NCBI RefSeq assembly: GCF_003660165.1
Contig: NZ_CP032829.1
Span: 434,001 to 498,000 of the forward strand
Direction: 5' to 3'
DNA from: Sphingomonas paeninsulae
GTDB lineage: Bacteria; Pseudomonadota; Alphaproteobacteria; Sphingomonadales; Sphingomonadaceae
Length of the DNA stretch: 64,000 bases
Part shown: in pieces, positions 36,658 to 45,301 of the stretch
Position numbering within the stretch: position 1 is the first letter of the stretch
Layout: every line of letters begins with the position of its first letter
Program-made: the position numbers and the translations under genes
The notes under the pieces: model-generated
Database searches by the model: none
What the model saw: only the letters and a program-made list of their open reading frames with translations
Told to the model about the DNA's origin: nothing

Positions 36658-38414
36658 CTCTCAGCCTGCGCACGCCGACGATCAAGCGCCCGCTTGAGAG
36701 CCTGAATCATGCCGAGTTCGACCCGCGTCTTACCCTCGGTCATGTTACCACCGTGACGCCGCACCACCAACGTCGTGCGCTCGATCCGGCGAAGATCGCC
36801 GCCCCGCTCTTTCAGTCGCTGGAACCAGTCCGTGTCCTCGGCAAAGCGCAGGCCGTCGTCGAACAGGCCAATCCGGTCGAACACGCGCCGGCGGTACAGC
36901 GCCGAGCCGATATAATAGGGATAGGCACCACCGGATTCATCATAGAACGAGTCTTCGCAGTCATCGATGATGCGCGCCATCTGCGCGCGACCAATCACGA
37001 CATCGGCTTCTGGCGTCGCCTCCATAATTTCGAACAGCGCTTCTATCGTTCCTTCAGGCCACAAATCATCGACGTCAAGAAAGGCGATCAGGTCGCCTGA
37101 CGCGTCCCGCAGGCCGCGGTTTCGTGCTGCCGCCGGCCCGGCATTCATCTGGCGGAAAAACCGCACGTCTACCGGCGATGCGGCGACCGCCGCCTCGATC
37201 TCATCGGTCGACCCATCATCTACGATAATGATCTCGAGTGCCGGATAGCGCTGAGCGACGATACTCGCGATCGCCGACTCCAGAAAGTGCGCGCCGTTGA
37301 AGACCGGCACAATTACTGTCACCAGTGGCCGTGCCGCATGCCGGGCCTGTTCCACATCAGCCCCTTCCTCGATCAACCGCACGATCGCGCCGGGCACCGC
37401 GCTCACATCGCTCCCCAGCGTCATCTGGGCACCGGGCAACGCATCGATCAGGCGAGCGACAAACGCATGCGTCGTCGCGCCCGCATGGGGTAGTTGCAAC
37501 AAAGTCGTAAACGCCGCAGCCTGATGTAGCGCAACCTGCGAAATTGGTTCGAACCGCGTCTCTGGGCCTTCCCCGAAGCGCGGTGTTACGAGCCAGCGCA
37601 ATGGCAATGATCGCGCGAACCGTTCGGCATGGTCGGGATAGAGGCGGATCACCGCCTTCTCGTCGCCCGGCCCAATCGGATCGGCGAGCGGCTCCAGGTC
37701 CGGAAACGCTGCCAGTTGCTGGGGCGTGACTTTGGCGGTGCAATAGAGGCTCCAAACCGTCGGTTCGGGGTCGAACCCTACCACGACATAGTCGTCCCCG
37801 GCGAAACGCAGCCCCCTGACGAGCGACGAGAGCGACGTGGTAGATTTGCCAACTCCCCCTTTGCCGACGATCAGCACGCCACCCGCATCAGTGCCGATTG
37901 CCGCCGCATGCAGCAGCTGACGTCCGTGACGCTCCATCAGCCAGTGGAACAGGGTCCGCATTGGCGAGGATCGTGCCCAATATGGCAGGTTCGAAGTACG
38001 ATTGACCCAATAAGCGCCTATCTGCGTTTCGCTATCGAAAACGCAAACCGAATATTCGCTCCAATGAAAAGCGCTGCGATAGCGGAAGCTGGAAAAGCCC
38101 CACAGGTCGCCGCGGTCGGTGAAACTTTCGCTGGGGAGTGGCGGAGGCAACATCGCAACCCCGGTCGATTCAGTATCCCACAAATGAAAGGTAGCATCCG
38201 TCGCTCCGACCCAGTCGACAAGTTCGAGATGAGCGAGCGCACCCATGAATTCATCGAGTAGTCGCTGTCCCGCAAAAACCAGCCGAATGCGTATCCCGGC
38301 CAGTTCTATCAACCGCGTCGTCGCGCCCGCCTGCGCCTGTGCCTCCAGCGCGCGATCGACCACTGCAGTGTAGAAACCGCGTTGTTCCTCCTCGGATCGT
38401 TCGTTGCTGCTCAT
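36654..38414 (-). CDS. fusion: HPr kinase-like domain plus GT2 glycosyltransferase
   Basis: A 586-residue protein. Residues 1 to about 360 resemble HprK-related serine kinases: a Walker A loop GKGGVGKST (184-192) and a GDDY element (207-210), as in kinases that phosphorylate the C-terminal residue of some lasso peptides. Residues about 363-586 are a GT2 glycosyltransferase with VTVIVPVFNG, DDGST (399-403) and the metal-binding DVDD (447-450). Cytoplasmic modification of a peptide or glycan acceptor by phosphate and sugar is the likely role. It overlaps both neighbours by four bases. The domain boundary contains a GGAAGGGGCTGATGTG stretch that would give a stop and a GTG start if one G were missing from the read. 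Confidence 0.78.
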   Translation of the reverse strand: MSSNERSEEEQRGFYTAVVDRALEAQAQAGATTRLIELAGIRIRLVFAGQRLLDEFMGALAHLELVDWVGATDATFHLWDTESTGVAMLPPPLPSESFTDRGDLWGFSSFRYRSAFHWSEYSVCVFDSETQIGAYWVNRTSNLPYWARSSPMRTLFHWLMERHGRQLLHAAAIGTDAGGVLIVGKGGVGKSTTSLSSLVRGLRFAGDDYVVVGFDPEPTVWSLYCTAKVTPQQLAAFPDLEPLADPIGPGDEKAVIRLYPDHAERFARSLPLRWLVTPRFGEGPETRFEPISQVALHQAAAFTTLLQLPHAGATTHAFVARLIDALPGAQMTLGSDVSAVPGAIVRLIEEGADVEQARHAARPLVTVIVPVFNGAHFLESAIASIVAQRYPALEIIIVDDGSTDEIEAAVAASPVDVRFFRQMNAGPAAARNRGLRDASGDLIAFLDVDDLWPEGTIEALFEIMEATPEADVVIGRAQMARIIDDCEDSFYDESGGAYPYYIGSALYRRRVFDRIGLFDDGLRFAEDTDWFQRLKERGGDLRRIERTTLVVRRHGGNMTEGKTRVELGMIQALKRALDRRRAQAES

Positions 38415-40146
38415 ACGACCTCTGCTTGGACTTGCGGGACGAGTTGCCCGCGATCGAGCCGGAATATGCTTTCGGCGAGTGCCACGACCGCCGTGTCGTG
38501 GGTTATCGTGAGCAGGCCCAGGCCGTCGCGCGCTGCCACCAGTCGGCCCATGATCGAGCCAACCGTCGCCGTGTCGAGATGATTGGTGGGCTCATCGAAA
38601 ATCAGCAACCGGGGATCGCCGACCAACGCGCGCGCAATCGCCAGTCGCTGCGCCTCGCCGCCCGACAGGAGCATGCCGCCTCTCCGATCGGCGTCTCATA
38701 GCCCTGCGGCAGATCACGGATAAATGCGTGCACCCCGGCGCGTTCGGCTGCGGCGACAATGTCCGCATTAGATCGGTCGGGTCGGCCATAGGTCAGGTTT
38801 TCGGCAACAGTGCCGGTAAAGAAAGTTGGTCGCTGAGGCACAAAGCCAAAGCTTTGCCGGAGTACTCGCAGATCTAGCTGGTCATAGGGTATGCCATCCG
38901 CAAGCAATACTCCTTGCTGAGGCCGGTGGAAACCAAGGATCAGATCGACGATCGTCGTCTTGCCTGACCCGTTCGGGCCGATGATGGCGACGTTGCACCC
39001 CGGTGCCAAATCCAGCGATAGCTGATCAAGTAAGGGCGTGTCCCCATGACGAAAAGTCACGTCGGCGAGCGTGATGCGACCCACGAAGCGCGATTTTTGT
39101 CGGCCGGTATAGGATGTCCCGGTCACGCCGGTCCTGAGGGCTTCAAGTCGCCCCAGTGATCCATCACAGGTGAGCACGTCGGGCAGCAGCGTTGTCAGCT
39201 GTGACATGGCGTTATTGAGAAACCCGGCACCGAGATAGAAGGCGAGCAGATCTCCGAGCGACAATGCGCCCGCGATGACCTGAAGTCCGCCCACGATCAG
39301 GACCAGTACGCCGATTGCCCCGATTGCGATCGATTGGAGCTGCCCATGGGCGGCAAAGCTCATCGCCATGCGGACGCCCGATCGTTGGAGATCGTCTATA
39401 CGGCTGCTTTGCGCTTGGAACTCCCCTTCTTCAAACCCGCGGCTCCGGGTCAGATCCATCTGACGTACGACGAACGAGATGCCCTGATGAAAACGTTCGA
39501 AATTATGCTGGAACGCGGTCACTTCTCGTTTCACATGCCGTCCCGCGACCAGTCCAAGCGCCCATGCGAACGGTGCAAACACACCGGCGATCAGCAGCAA
39601 TCGCCAGTTGATCCACGCGAGCGTCCCGATCAGCACCACGATCGTCAGCAGCGCGGGCAACACCGCACTGAGCAGCGTGCTCGACAGATTGTCGAGCCGT
39701 TCGGTCTCCTGGACTATGCGGCCCTGAACATAGGCAGCGTCGTTGCGCGCCAGATAGTCACGTGGCGAGCGATAGAGCCAGTCGACCAGTTCCTGCCGCA
39801 AGCCAGCCACAGTCCGCTTGGCCAACCGGACGCTGAAAAATCGGGTTAGTAGAAGCAGCGCGCTCGAAACCAGTCGGATCGACAGAATTCCAGCACCGAC
39901 CATTATTACCGCTTCGACGCGCTTATGAGGAATAGCGGTGTCAAAACAATATCGCACGAGATGCAGCATCGGCAGAAACAGCAGCGACTGGAGGCTCCCT
40001 AGTGCCGCAAGCATGAATAGCTGGCCGCGCGACCGGCCCAATCGACTAAGGAACCCGCGCCACAGCGACCACCGTATCAGTGACAGTTTCGCTAGAGGGT
40101 TCGCAATACGCGTTGCCGCCGACGGTACGGTTGCGCTTTCTGTCAT
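38411..40146 (-). pseudogene. ABC transporter, fused membrane and ATPase domains, interrupted by one missing base
   Basis: An exporter-type ABC protein of about 578 residues once joined. The N-terminal half has six hydrophobic helices. Walker A GPNGSGKTT and the Q-loop FVPQRPTFFTGTV are in the first frame. The signature LSGGEAQR, Walker B LLIFDEPTNHLD and the switch histidine (TITHDT) are in a second frame that begins at 38674. Adding one base near 38676-38681 (the CCGCC stretch) restores ETPIGEGGMLLSGGEAQR. It should export the product of the cluster, and it overlaps neighbours by ATGA on both sides. All motifs are intact, so the break is probably a read error. Confidence 0.85.
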
Positions 40147-41291
40147 CGTAGCGCCCGCCGCGTCTGACGCAGCAGCACCGATCCAGCCGCGACCGGTATC
40201 ATCAACGGATGGCGAAGCTGCCACCGACGCGAAAGATATTCGGGAAACTCACGCCAGAACCGCCCTGCGCCACGCACACGGCGATAACGCCAGTAATCGA
40301 CTAAGGGATAGAGGTATGGGCTGTACATGCGCTGCGCAGGACCAAGATAGACTATGTTCTCGACACGCTCGACAAAGCTGATGCCAGCGGCGTCGAGCTG
40401 CTCGATCACCCACCCCGGCACCGATTGTCCGAATTGTTCGACAAGGTAACCGAGACCCATGGATAAACGACAGGCAAGCCGGTGCTGCCGGGCGAGTACG
40501 ACGATGCCAGACCAGTCGATCGGGTCCGCAGTCTGGCTCATCAGTGCCGCCGCGTCGCTTACCCAGCGGATCGACGGCTCAAGATTGGATCGCAAGCCAT
40601 GCAGCACCGTCTGGACCAGCATCTGTGTCGCGCCCGGTTGCAGCGTCTTTACACCTTCAAACGTGAAGGGTTTGGCGGTCGCCCAGAACCAGGCGTCGAG
40701 CGCATCACCAGGCGCTTCGCGCAGGCAATGCCAGTGCAGGTCGATCTCAGTGCCCTCCGCATTGCGCAAATCCTGTGCGTGGAGATCGGGAAGCTCGCGC
40801 GCGGGATGCTTCGTGGTTGCTTTCCAGCCGAGTTTCGCCAGCAGATGCCGCGCGGCATCTGCCTGATCGGTTCGCACCATAAGGTCGAGATCGGCCATGG
40901 GCCTCGTCGCATGGCTCGCGTGATAGGTGAGCGCGATCGGCGTCCCCTTTAAAAGCATCGTCTTGATGCCTGCGGCCTCAAGCGCAGCGACAGCTGGCAC
41001 GACACGGTGGAACAACAGGTTATTCTCATACCAGGCGCGGCGATAGACGCCCTTCAGCCGTCCCATCAGAGGATCGTCGATGTCGAGCGCCGACAGTCGC
41101 GCATAAAGCAATGGCAACAGACGATAGGTACCGCCATCGACCGGCGCTTCGATATCGGTCATTGCACGCCATGCGTCGAACGCCGCGCGGACGCCTTGCG
41201 CCGGACCGATCGCGGCGCGCAACAACAGCGTTTGCGCTTCGCTCGGCCATGGCATTCCGCTGCCGGCGAGTTCAGGACCACCGCGATGCAT
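40143..41291 (-). CDS. nucleotidyltransferase family protein (NTP_transf_5 type)
   Basis: A 382-residue protein of the nucleotidyltransferase family found with RiPP and polysaccharide clusters. The fold signature LLKGTPIALTYHASHATRPM leads to the metal-binding DLDLMV motif, followed by EIDLHWHC. Homologues occur beside HPr-kinase-like genes in paeninodin-type lasso peptide clusters, where their role is unknown. The start at 41291 shares one base with the GT2 stop (TGATG); the very long in-frame extension to 41708 lies inside the GT2 gene and is rejected. Confidence 0.82.
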   Translation of the reverse strand: MHRGGPELAGSGMPWPSEAQTLLLRAAIGPAQGVRAAFDAWRAMTDIEAPVDGGTYRLLPLLYARLSALDIDDPLMGRLKGVYRRAWYENNLLFHRVVPAVAALEAAGIKTMLLKGTPIALTYHASHATRPMADLDLMVRTDQADAARHLLAKLGWKATTKHPARELPDLHAQDLRNAEGTEIDLHWHCLREAPGDALDAWFWATAKPFTFEGVKTLQPGATQMLVQTVLHGLRSNLEPSIRWVSDAAALMSQTADPIDWSGIVVLARQHRLACRLSMGLGYLVEQFGQSVPGWVIEQLDAAGISFVERVENIVYLGPAQRMYSPYLYPLVDYWRYRRVRGAGRFWREFPEYLSRRWQLRHPLMIPVAAGSVLLRQTRRALR

Positions 41292-41998
41292 CAGTTCGGA
41301 TTCCCGGCAGCTGTACGGCGGCGGATCGCGGCACGCATCACGGTGAAATAATCCGCGTAATCGGTCTGGGCCAGCACAGTATTGCTGCCATGGATGCGCC
41401 GCCGCAGCACGAGCGTATCGACGGTGGTTAACCGAGAGCCCAGTGCGGTGAGTCGGGATATCCAGTCCATCGTCTCGCCGATCGCCAGGCTGCTGTCGAA
41501 CGCGCCGATCTGCTCCGCAACCGATCGCCGCACCAGCAGAGCACCCATCAATCGGGCGGCGACCTGCCCCGACGGACAGTGGAGGCGCTCGCGCGCTTCT
41601 GCATCCATCATTGGGCACAGGAATTGCTCGACCAGCCCGAAACTGCCCGCCACCGCCGGATCGGCCTCGATCGGCGCGATCCGACTGGCAAGACTGTCCA
41701 CCGGCCAAATATCGTCGGCATCCAAAAAGGCAATCAGGTCGCCCGTCGCAGCAGCCAAACCGCTGTTGCGTGCGCGGGCAATACCGCCCTGTGCTTGAGG
41801 AAAAATGATGATGTCGGGCGCAATCTCACGTGCGATATCCGCGCTGCCGTCGGTCGATCCATCATCGACGAGGACGATCTGATCCACCGCGCGTGACTGA
41901 TCGAGAACGCTGGCGAGCGCATCGGGCAGATAGCGACCGTAGTTATGACAAGGAATGACGACGCTTACTGAAAGTCGAGCCGGCTGCGTTTCAGACAT
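41291..41998 (-). CDS. GT2 family glycosyltransferase
   Basis: A 235-residue GT-A glycosyltransferase. VSVVIPCHNYGRYLPDALAS, DDGSTDGS and the metal-binding FLDADDIW motifs are intact. It is short, with no membrane segment, so the acceptor is probably a cytoplasmic small molecule or peptide. It is the second gene of the operon, five bases after the PqqD-like gene. A second GT2 domain is fused to the kinase three genes downstream. Confidence 0.88.
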   Translation of the reverse strand: MSETQPARLSVSVVIPCHNYGRYLPDALASVLDQSRAVDQIVLVDDGSTDGSADIAREIAPDIIIFPQAQGGIARARNSGLAAATGDLIAFLDADDIWPVDSLASRIAPIEADPAVAGSFGLVEQFLCPMMDAEARERLHCPSGQVAARLMGALLVRRSVAEQIGAFDSSLAIGETMDWISRLTALGSRLTTVDTLVLRRRIHGSNTVLAQTDYADYFTVMRAAIRRRTAAGNPN

Positions 41999-42003
41999 GG
42001 TAC

Positions 42004-42447
42004 TCAGGAGGCGTGGAAAGGAGCGGTGTCCTCGCGTCGGGTCGGCCAGCCCATCGTATCGACGTCATGGATTGGATCGAGCATAATCAAATCCTGCATA
42101 TCTGAATGCTGATGCAATTCCGGACGAACATATGCGCCGATCGGCCAGACGGACGCGTCCGCCCCAGAACCACCTGATGCGGTTTCGACCAGCAAGCCGT
42201 TGCTGACGAGCAAGTTCAGGAAGGTATCGGCATCGGTGCCCACCTCCGCTGCGTCTGGATAGGCCGCGATCACGCTGGCAAGCAATGTTTGCCGGTCGTG
42301 CCCCGCTAATGCAGCCAACCATAGCTTTGCGCCGAGCGCCTCGGTCGAAAAATAATTACCCGACCGCATATCGATGATGATTGCCTCGCCGTCGATTACC
42401 TCACTGACAATCGCCAGCGCTCCCAAAGCAAAGCTCATGTTGCCCAT
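42004..42447 (-). CDS. PqqD-like peptide chaperone with C-terminal tail
   Basis: A 147-residue protein. Residues 1 to about 85 have the PqqD fold (SEVIDGEAIIIDMRSGNYFS, then the three-helix segment with FLNLLVSNGLLVE). PqqD domains bind the leader of a RiPP precursor and deliver it to the modifying enzyme. The C-terminal tail of about 50 residues contains LIMLDPIHDVDTMGWP, a conserved-looking motif whose partner I cannot name. It is the promoter-proximal gene of the operon. A second ATG (42438) has a better ribosome-binding site (GGATGGG). Confidence 0.75.
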   Translation of the reverse strand: MGNMSFALGALAIVSEVIDGEAIIIDMRSGNYFSTEALGAKLWLAALAGHDRQTLLASVIAAYPDAAEVGTDADTFLNLLVSNGLLVETASGGSGADASVWPIGAYVRPELHQHSDMQDLIMLDPIHDVDTMGWPTRREDTAPFHAS

Positions 42448-42816
42448 CCAATTATTTCAGCAGTTTGCCTGTAACATTTTGGTCATGGGGCGTCTTTCAG
42501 TCAAGCGAACATCCAGTATCGCCTTGGGACAATATCGCGCTGTTGCAGACGGAACGGCTTGACATTTTCTCTAAAAATATACCAGAAAATTGTGGAAATC
42601 AGCCCATTCAGCTCGCACCTGCGATTCAGGTGTTAGTAAATGTCGACAGAGCGCCCACTACTCACCGTTCAGGTGCAGTTTAAATGTCTTATAAATGAAA
42701 TAAACTAATTTACTGAAAAATATAACCTAATAACTATAAATAAGTTCCTAAAATGTAACAATAGAGAAATACATAGCTACCATGGGAGTGCCTCCAATCG
42801 CTACGGGGGCTCCACA
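42448..42816. promoter_or_regulatory. AT-rich divergent promoter region of the PqqD/GT operon and TonB receptor
   Basis: This 369-bp gap is markedly AT-rich from about 42560 to 42790 and separates two divergent units. It holds a CACCTG-N5-CAGGTG inverted repeat (42616-42632) and a second TTCAGGTG (42668-42675), 43 bp after the first. Only tiny open frames occur, including a 22-codon frame starting at 42639 (MSTERPLL...); none shows a convincing ribosome-binding site or RiPP leader. Confidence 0.55.
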
Positions 42817-45231
42817 ATGTTTTTTAATCATGCGCATCTGATCAAGAGAACGCCGACTGCTACTACTTTGTTTGCACTATGCTTTGCTCTAGCGGCAAAC
42901 CCTGCCCGGGCGGCTGATGCCGCCCCAGAGGAGGCCGCGGCGGATTCGGGGTCGCTGGAAGAAATTACGGTGACGGCCGAGAAGCGACCGCAGAGCCTGC
43001 AGACAACGCCGATTTCCATTTCGGTCCTCAGCGGAAAAGACATGGTCAATCGCCACGTCCAGTCGCTAACCGACCTTGGCGACGGCGCGATCCCGTCATT
43101 GCGAGTGGCACCCTTTTTTTCGCGCCCGGGCGCGCTGATCGTCAACATCCGGGGCGTTGGCGTGCTGTCAGACAGCAACCAGCCCGCGCGTGACCAAGGC
43201 GTCGGCATCTATATCGACGGTGTTTATCAGGGCCGTCCACAGGGATTGGGCGCCGCGCTCTACGACGTCGAGAATATCGAAGTACTGAAAGGGCCGCAGG
43301 GCACGCTGTTTGGCCGCAACACCGAAGGCGGTGCGGTCAACATCGTCACCAAGCGACCGAGCGGCGAATTCAGGATGAACACGACCGTCGGTGCCGGAAA
43401 TTTCGGCAGCTACAAAGGTGAAACCCATATTGACTTGCCCGAATTCCATGACGTCAGCTTCAAAATCGACGCCGTCGTCAGTCACCGTGACGGGCTGATC
43501 AAGAACCCGCTTGCCGGCGCGTCAGACTTCAACGGTTATGACAAGCGCGGCGTTCATGCCGAATTGCTTTGGAAGCCATCGCCTAACTTCACGGTCGATC
43601 TGGCGGGCGATGTATCTTACGATGCGACGACCACGCTGTATCAGCAATTGCTATCACCTGGTACGAACAAGCTCGCCGCGGCGGCCAAGATTCAGGATCG
43701 TCGCGCGGAAACCGCCGCGGTCGGTTCACCCGAACAGCCCAGCGTTGGCAAGTCGAAGGGCGTGCGCCTCAACCTCGAATGGCAGATAGCGCCGGCGCTC
43801 ATGCTAAAATCGATTTCGTCTTATCGTAAGCTGACTCAGAGCCAGTTTGACAATGCTTCGGGCAGCACATCAATGCAGCAGGCGCTGACGACCGCCAACC
43901 CGACAGGCAACTTCAACAGCTTCGCCTTCTCACGTTACAGTCTCGCCTATTTCAAGCAGAATCAGATCAGCCAGGAATTCCAGGCGATCGGTGAGTTCGG
44001 CGACCATCTGAAATACGCTTTTGGCGCGTTGTTCTATCAGGAAAAGGTGACGGACAACGCGCAGGCGTTCAACACCAACACGTTCACGAATGCCGACGGT
44101 AGCTCCTATACTACGGCGAACATCGATCCTGCCACGCAACGCATCGATCGGGCCAGCCATGTAAAGACCACCAGCATCGGCGCCTATGGTCAGGCGACCT
44201 ACACACCGGCGCTGATGGAAGATATGTTCCACCTGACGGTCGGTGCCCGCTTCACACGGGACAAGAAGGTTGGTTCGCTATTTATCGTCAACAATGCGCC
44301 ACCGGTCATTCCGATCAACGGTGTCAACGTGTCGGGGCCGATCGGCCTTAATTCGTCGTGGTCGCGGGTCGATCCAATGATTAACCTGTCGGCCGATCTG
44401 ACGCGGGATGTGCACGTCTATGGCAAATGGAGCACCGGCTATAAATCGGGGGGCGCCAATTCACGTGCGCTGGATTATGAACCATTCAACCCGGAAACGG
44501 TCTCAATGTTCGAGATCGGGGCCAAAACCGAGTTCTTCGACCATCACGCACGCTTCAACGTGGCAGCCTATTACGGTCACTATAAGAACATTCAGCTCGA
44601 TTTCAGCGGCCTTTACGAGGATGTCGTCAATGGCGTGCGTGTGGCGACAACGCGCACCACGACCAACACGGTCAATGCCCCTGGCACTGGCAAACTGAAG
44701 GGCGTGGAAGCCGAACTCACGCTCGCGCCGCTATCCGGCCTCACCTTGACCGGGAGCTATTCCTACAACAGCGTGAAGATCCCCGACACGCTCAACCCCT
44801 TCCCACAGACAGGTGGCGTCCTCATTACCGTGCCAATTCCGATTTATCAGGTCTATACGCCAGCGCATTCAGCGAGCGGCTCGATCGATTATGAAATCCC
44901 CATGAATGGCTTTGCGATCCGCGCCCATCTTGATGGGAACTATGACTCGGGCTTTTATGGCGCCTACACGGACTCGGCCTATAATTCGGTGACGCGCGCA
45001 GTGACCTACAAGCAACCCAAGGGCGATGCAGGGCTTATCTTCAACGGACGCCTTGCGCTCGCGGACATCGTGCTAGGCAACAGCGACACCAAGATGACCG
45101 TCTCGGTCTGGGCACGCAATCTGTTCAACGAGCAGCATGTATTCTTGAAGTCCGGCGCTCCCACGAGTGGCGTAGCCGGATTCTTCAATGATGCGCGGAC
45201 CCTTGGCGGCGAACTGAACATGAAGTTTTAA
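42817..45231 (+). CDS. TonB-dependent receptor
   Basis: An 804-residue outer-membrane receptor. It has a signal peptide (to about residue 32, NPARA), a TonB-box-like EEITVTAEKR (48-57), a plug with VEVLKGPQGTLFGRNTEGGAVNI-type sequence split over residues 155-180, and a C-terminal barrel ending LGGELNMKF. It is divergent from the PqqD/kinase/GT operon and followed by an exported phosphatase gene, so it may import the product that the operon makes and exports. Confidence 0.92.
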   Translation: MFFNHAHLIKRTPTATTLFALCFALAANPARAADAAPEEAAADSGSLEEITVTAEKRPQSLQTTPISISVLSGKDMVNRHVQSLTDLGDGAIPSLRVAPFFSRPGALIVNIRGVGVLSDSNQPARDQGVGIYIDGVYQGRPQGLGAALYDVENIEVLKGPQGTLFGRNTEGGAVNIVTKRPSGEFRMNTTVGAGNFGSYKGETHIDLPEFHDVSFKIDAVVSHRDGLIKNPLAGASDFNGYDKRGVHAELLWKPSPNFTVDLAGDVSYDATTTLYQQLLSPGTNKLAAAAKIQDRRAETAAVGSPEQPSVGKSKGVRLNLEWQIAPALMLKSISSYRKLTQSQFDNASGSTSMQQALTTANPTGNFNSFAFSRYSLAYFKQNQISQEFQAIGEFGDHLKYAFGALFYQEKVTDNAQAFNTNTFTNADGSSYTTANIDPATQRIDRASHVKTTSIGAYGQATYTPALMEDMFHLTVGARFTRDKKVGSLFIVNNAPPVIPINGVNVSGPIGLNSSWSRVDPMINLSADLTRDVHVYGKWSTGYKSGGANSRALDYEPFNPETVSMFEIGAKTEFFDHHARFNVAAYYGHYKNIQLDFSGLYEDVVNGVRVATTRTTTNTVNAPGTGKLKGVEAELTLAPLSGLTLTGSYSYNSVKIPDTLNPFPQTGGVLITVPIPIYQVYTPAHSASGSIDYEIPMNGFAIRAHLDGNYDSGFYGAYTDSAYNSVTRAVTYKQPKGDAGLIFNGRLALADIVLGNSDTKMTVSVWARNLFNEQHVFLKSGAPTSGVAGFFNDARTLGGELNMKF

Positions 45232-45301
45232 ATCCACAAACTGGCACGATCTATTGATGGGATAGCGCCCGCTCACACGTTCGAATTTTTTAAGGACGCA
45301 A

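Noticed and set aside
41292-41708. 139-residue extension of the nucleotidyltransferase frame
   Set aside because: It overlaps the GT2 gene in another frame and is Arg/Gly/Ala-rich shadow sequence; TGATG coupling at 41291 fixes the start.
34996-42447. Calling the operon a lasso peptide cluster
   Set aside because: No asparagine-synthetase-like cyclase, no B2 protease and no precursor gene were found; only the accessory genes resemble those clusters.
42559-42580. TTGACA-like -35 with a TATACC -10 ahead of the TonB receptor
   Set aside because: The spacer is only about 13 bp and the site is about 240 bp from the start, so the match is not convincing.
42465-42683. 72-codon plus-strand frame from a TTG in the PqqD/receptor gap, considered as a RiPP precursor
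   Set aside because: No ribosome-binding site, no leader/core organisation and no conserved glycine or cysteine pattern.
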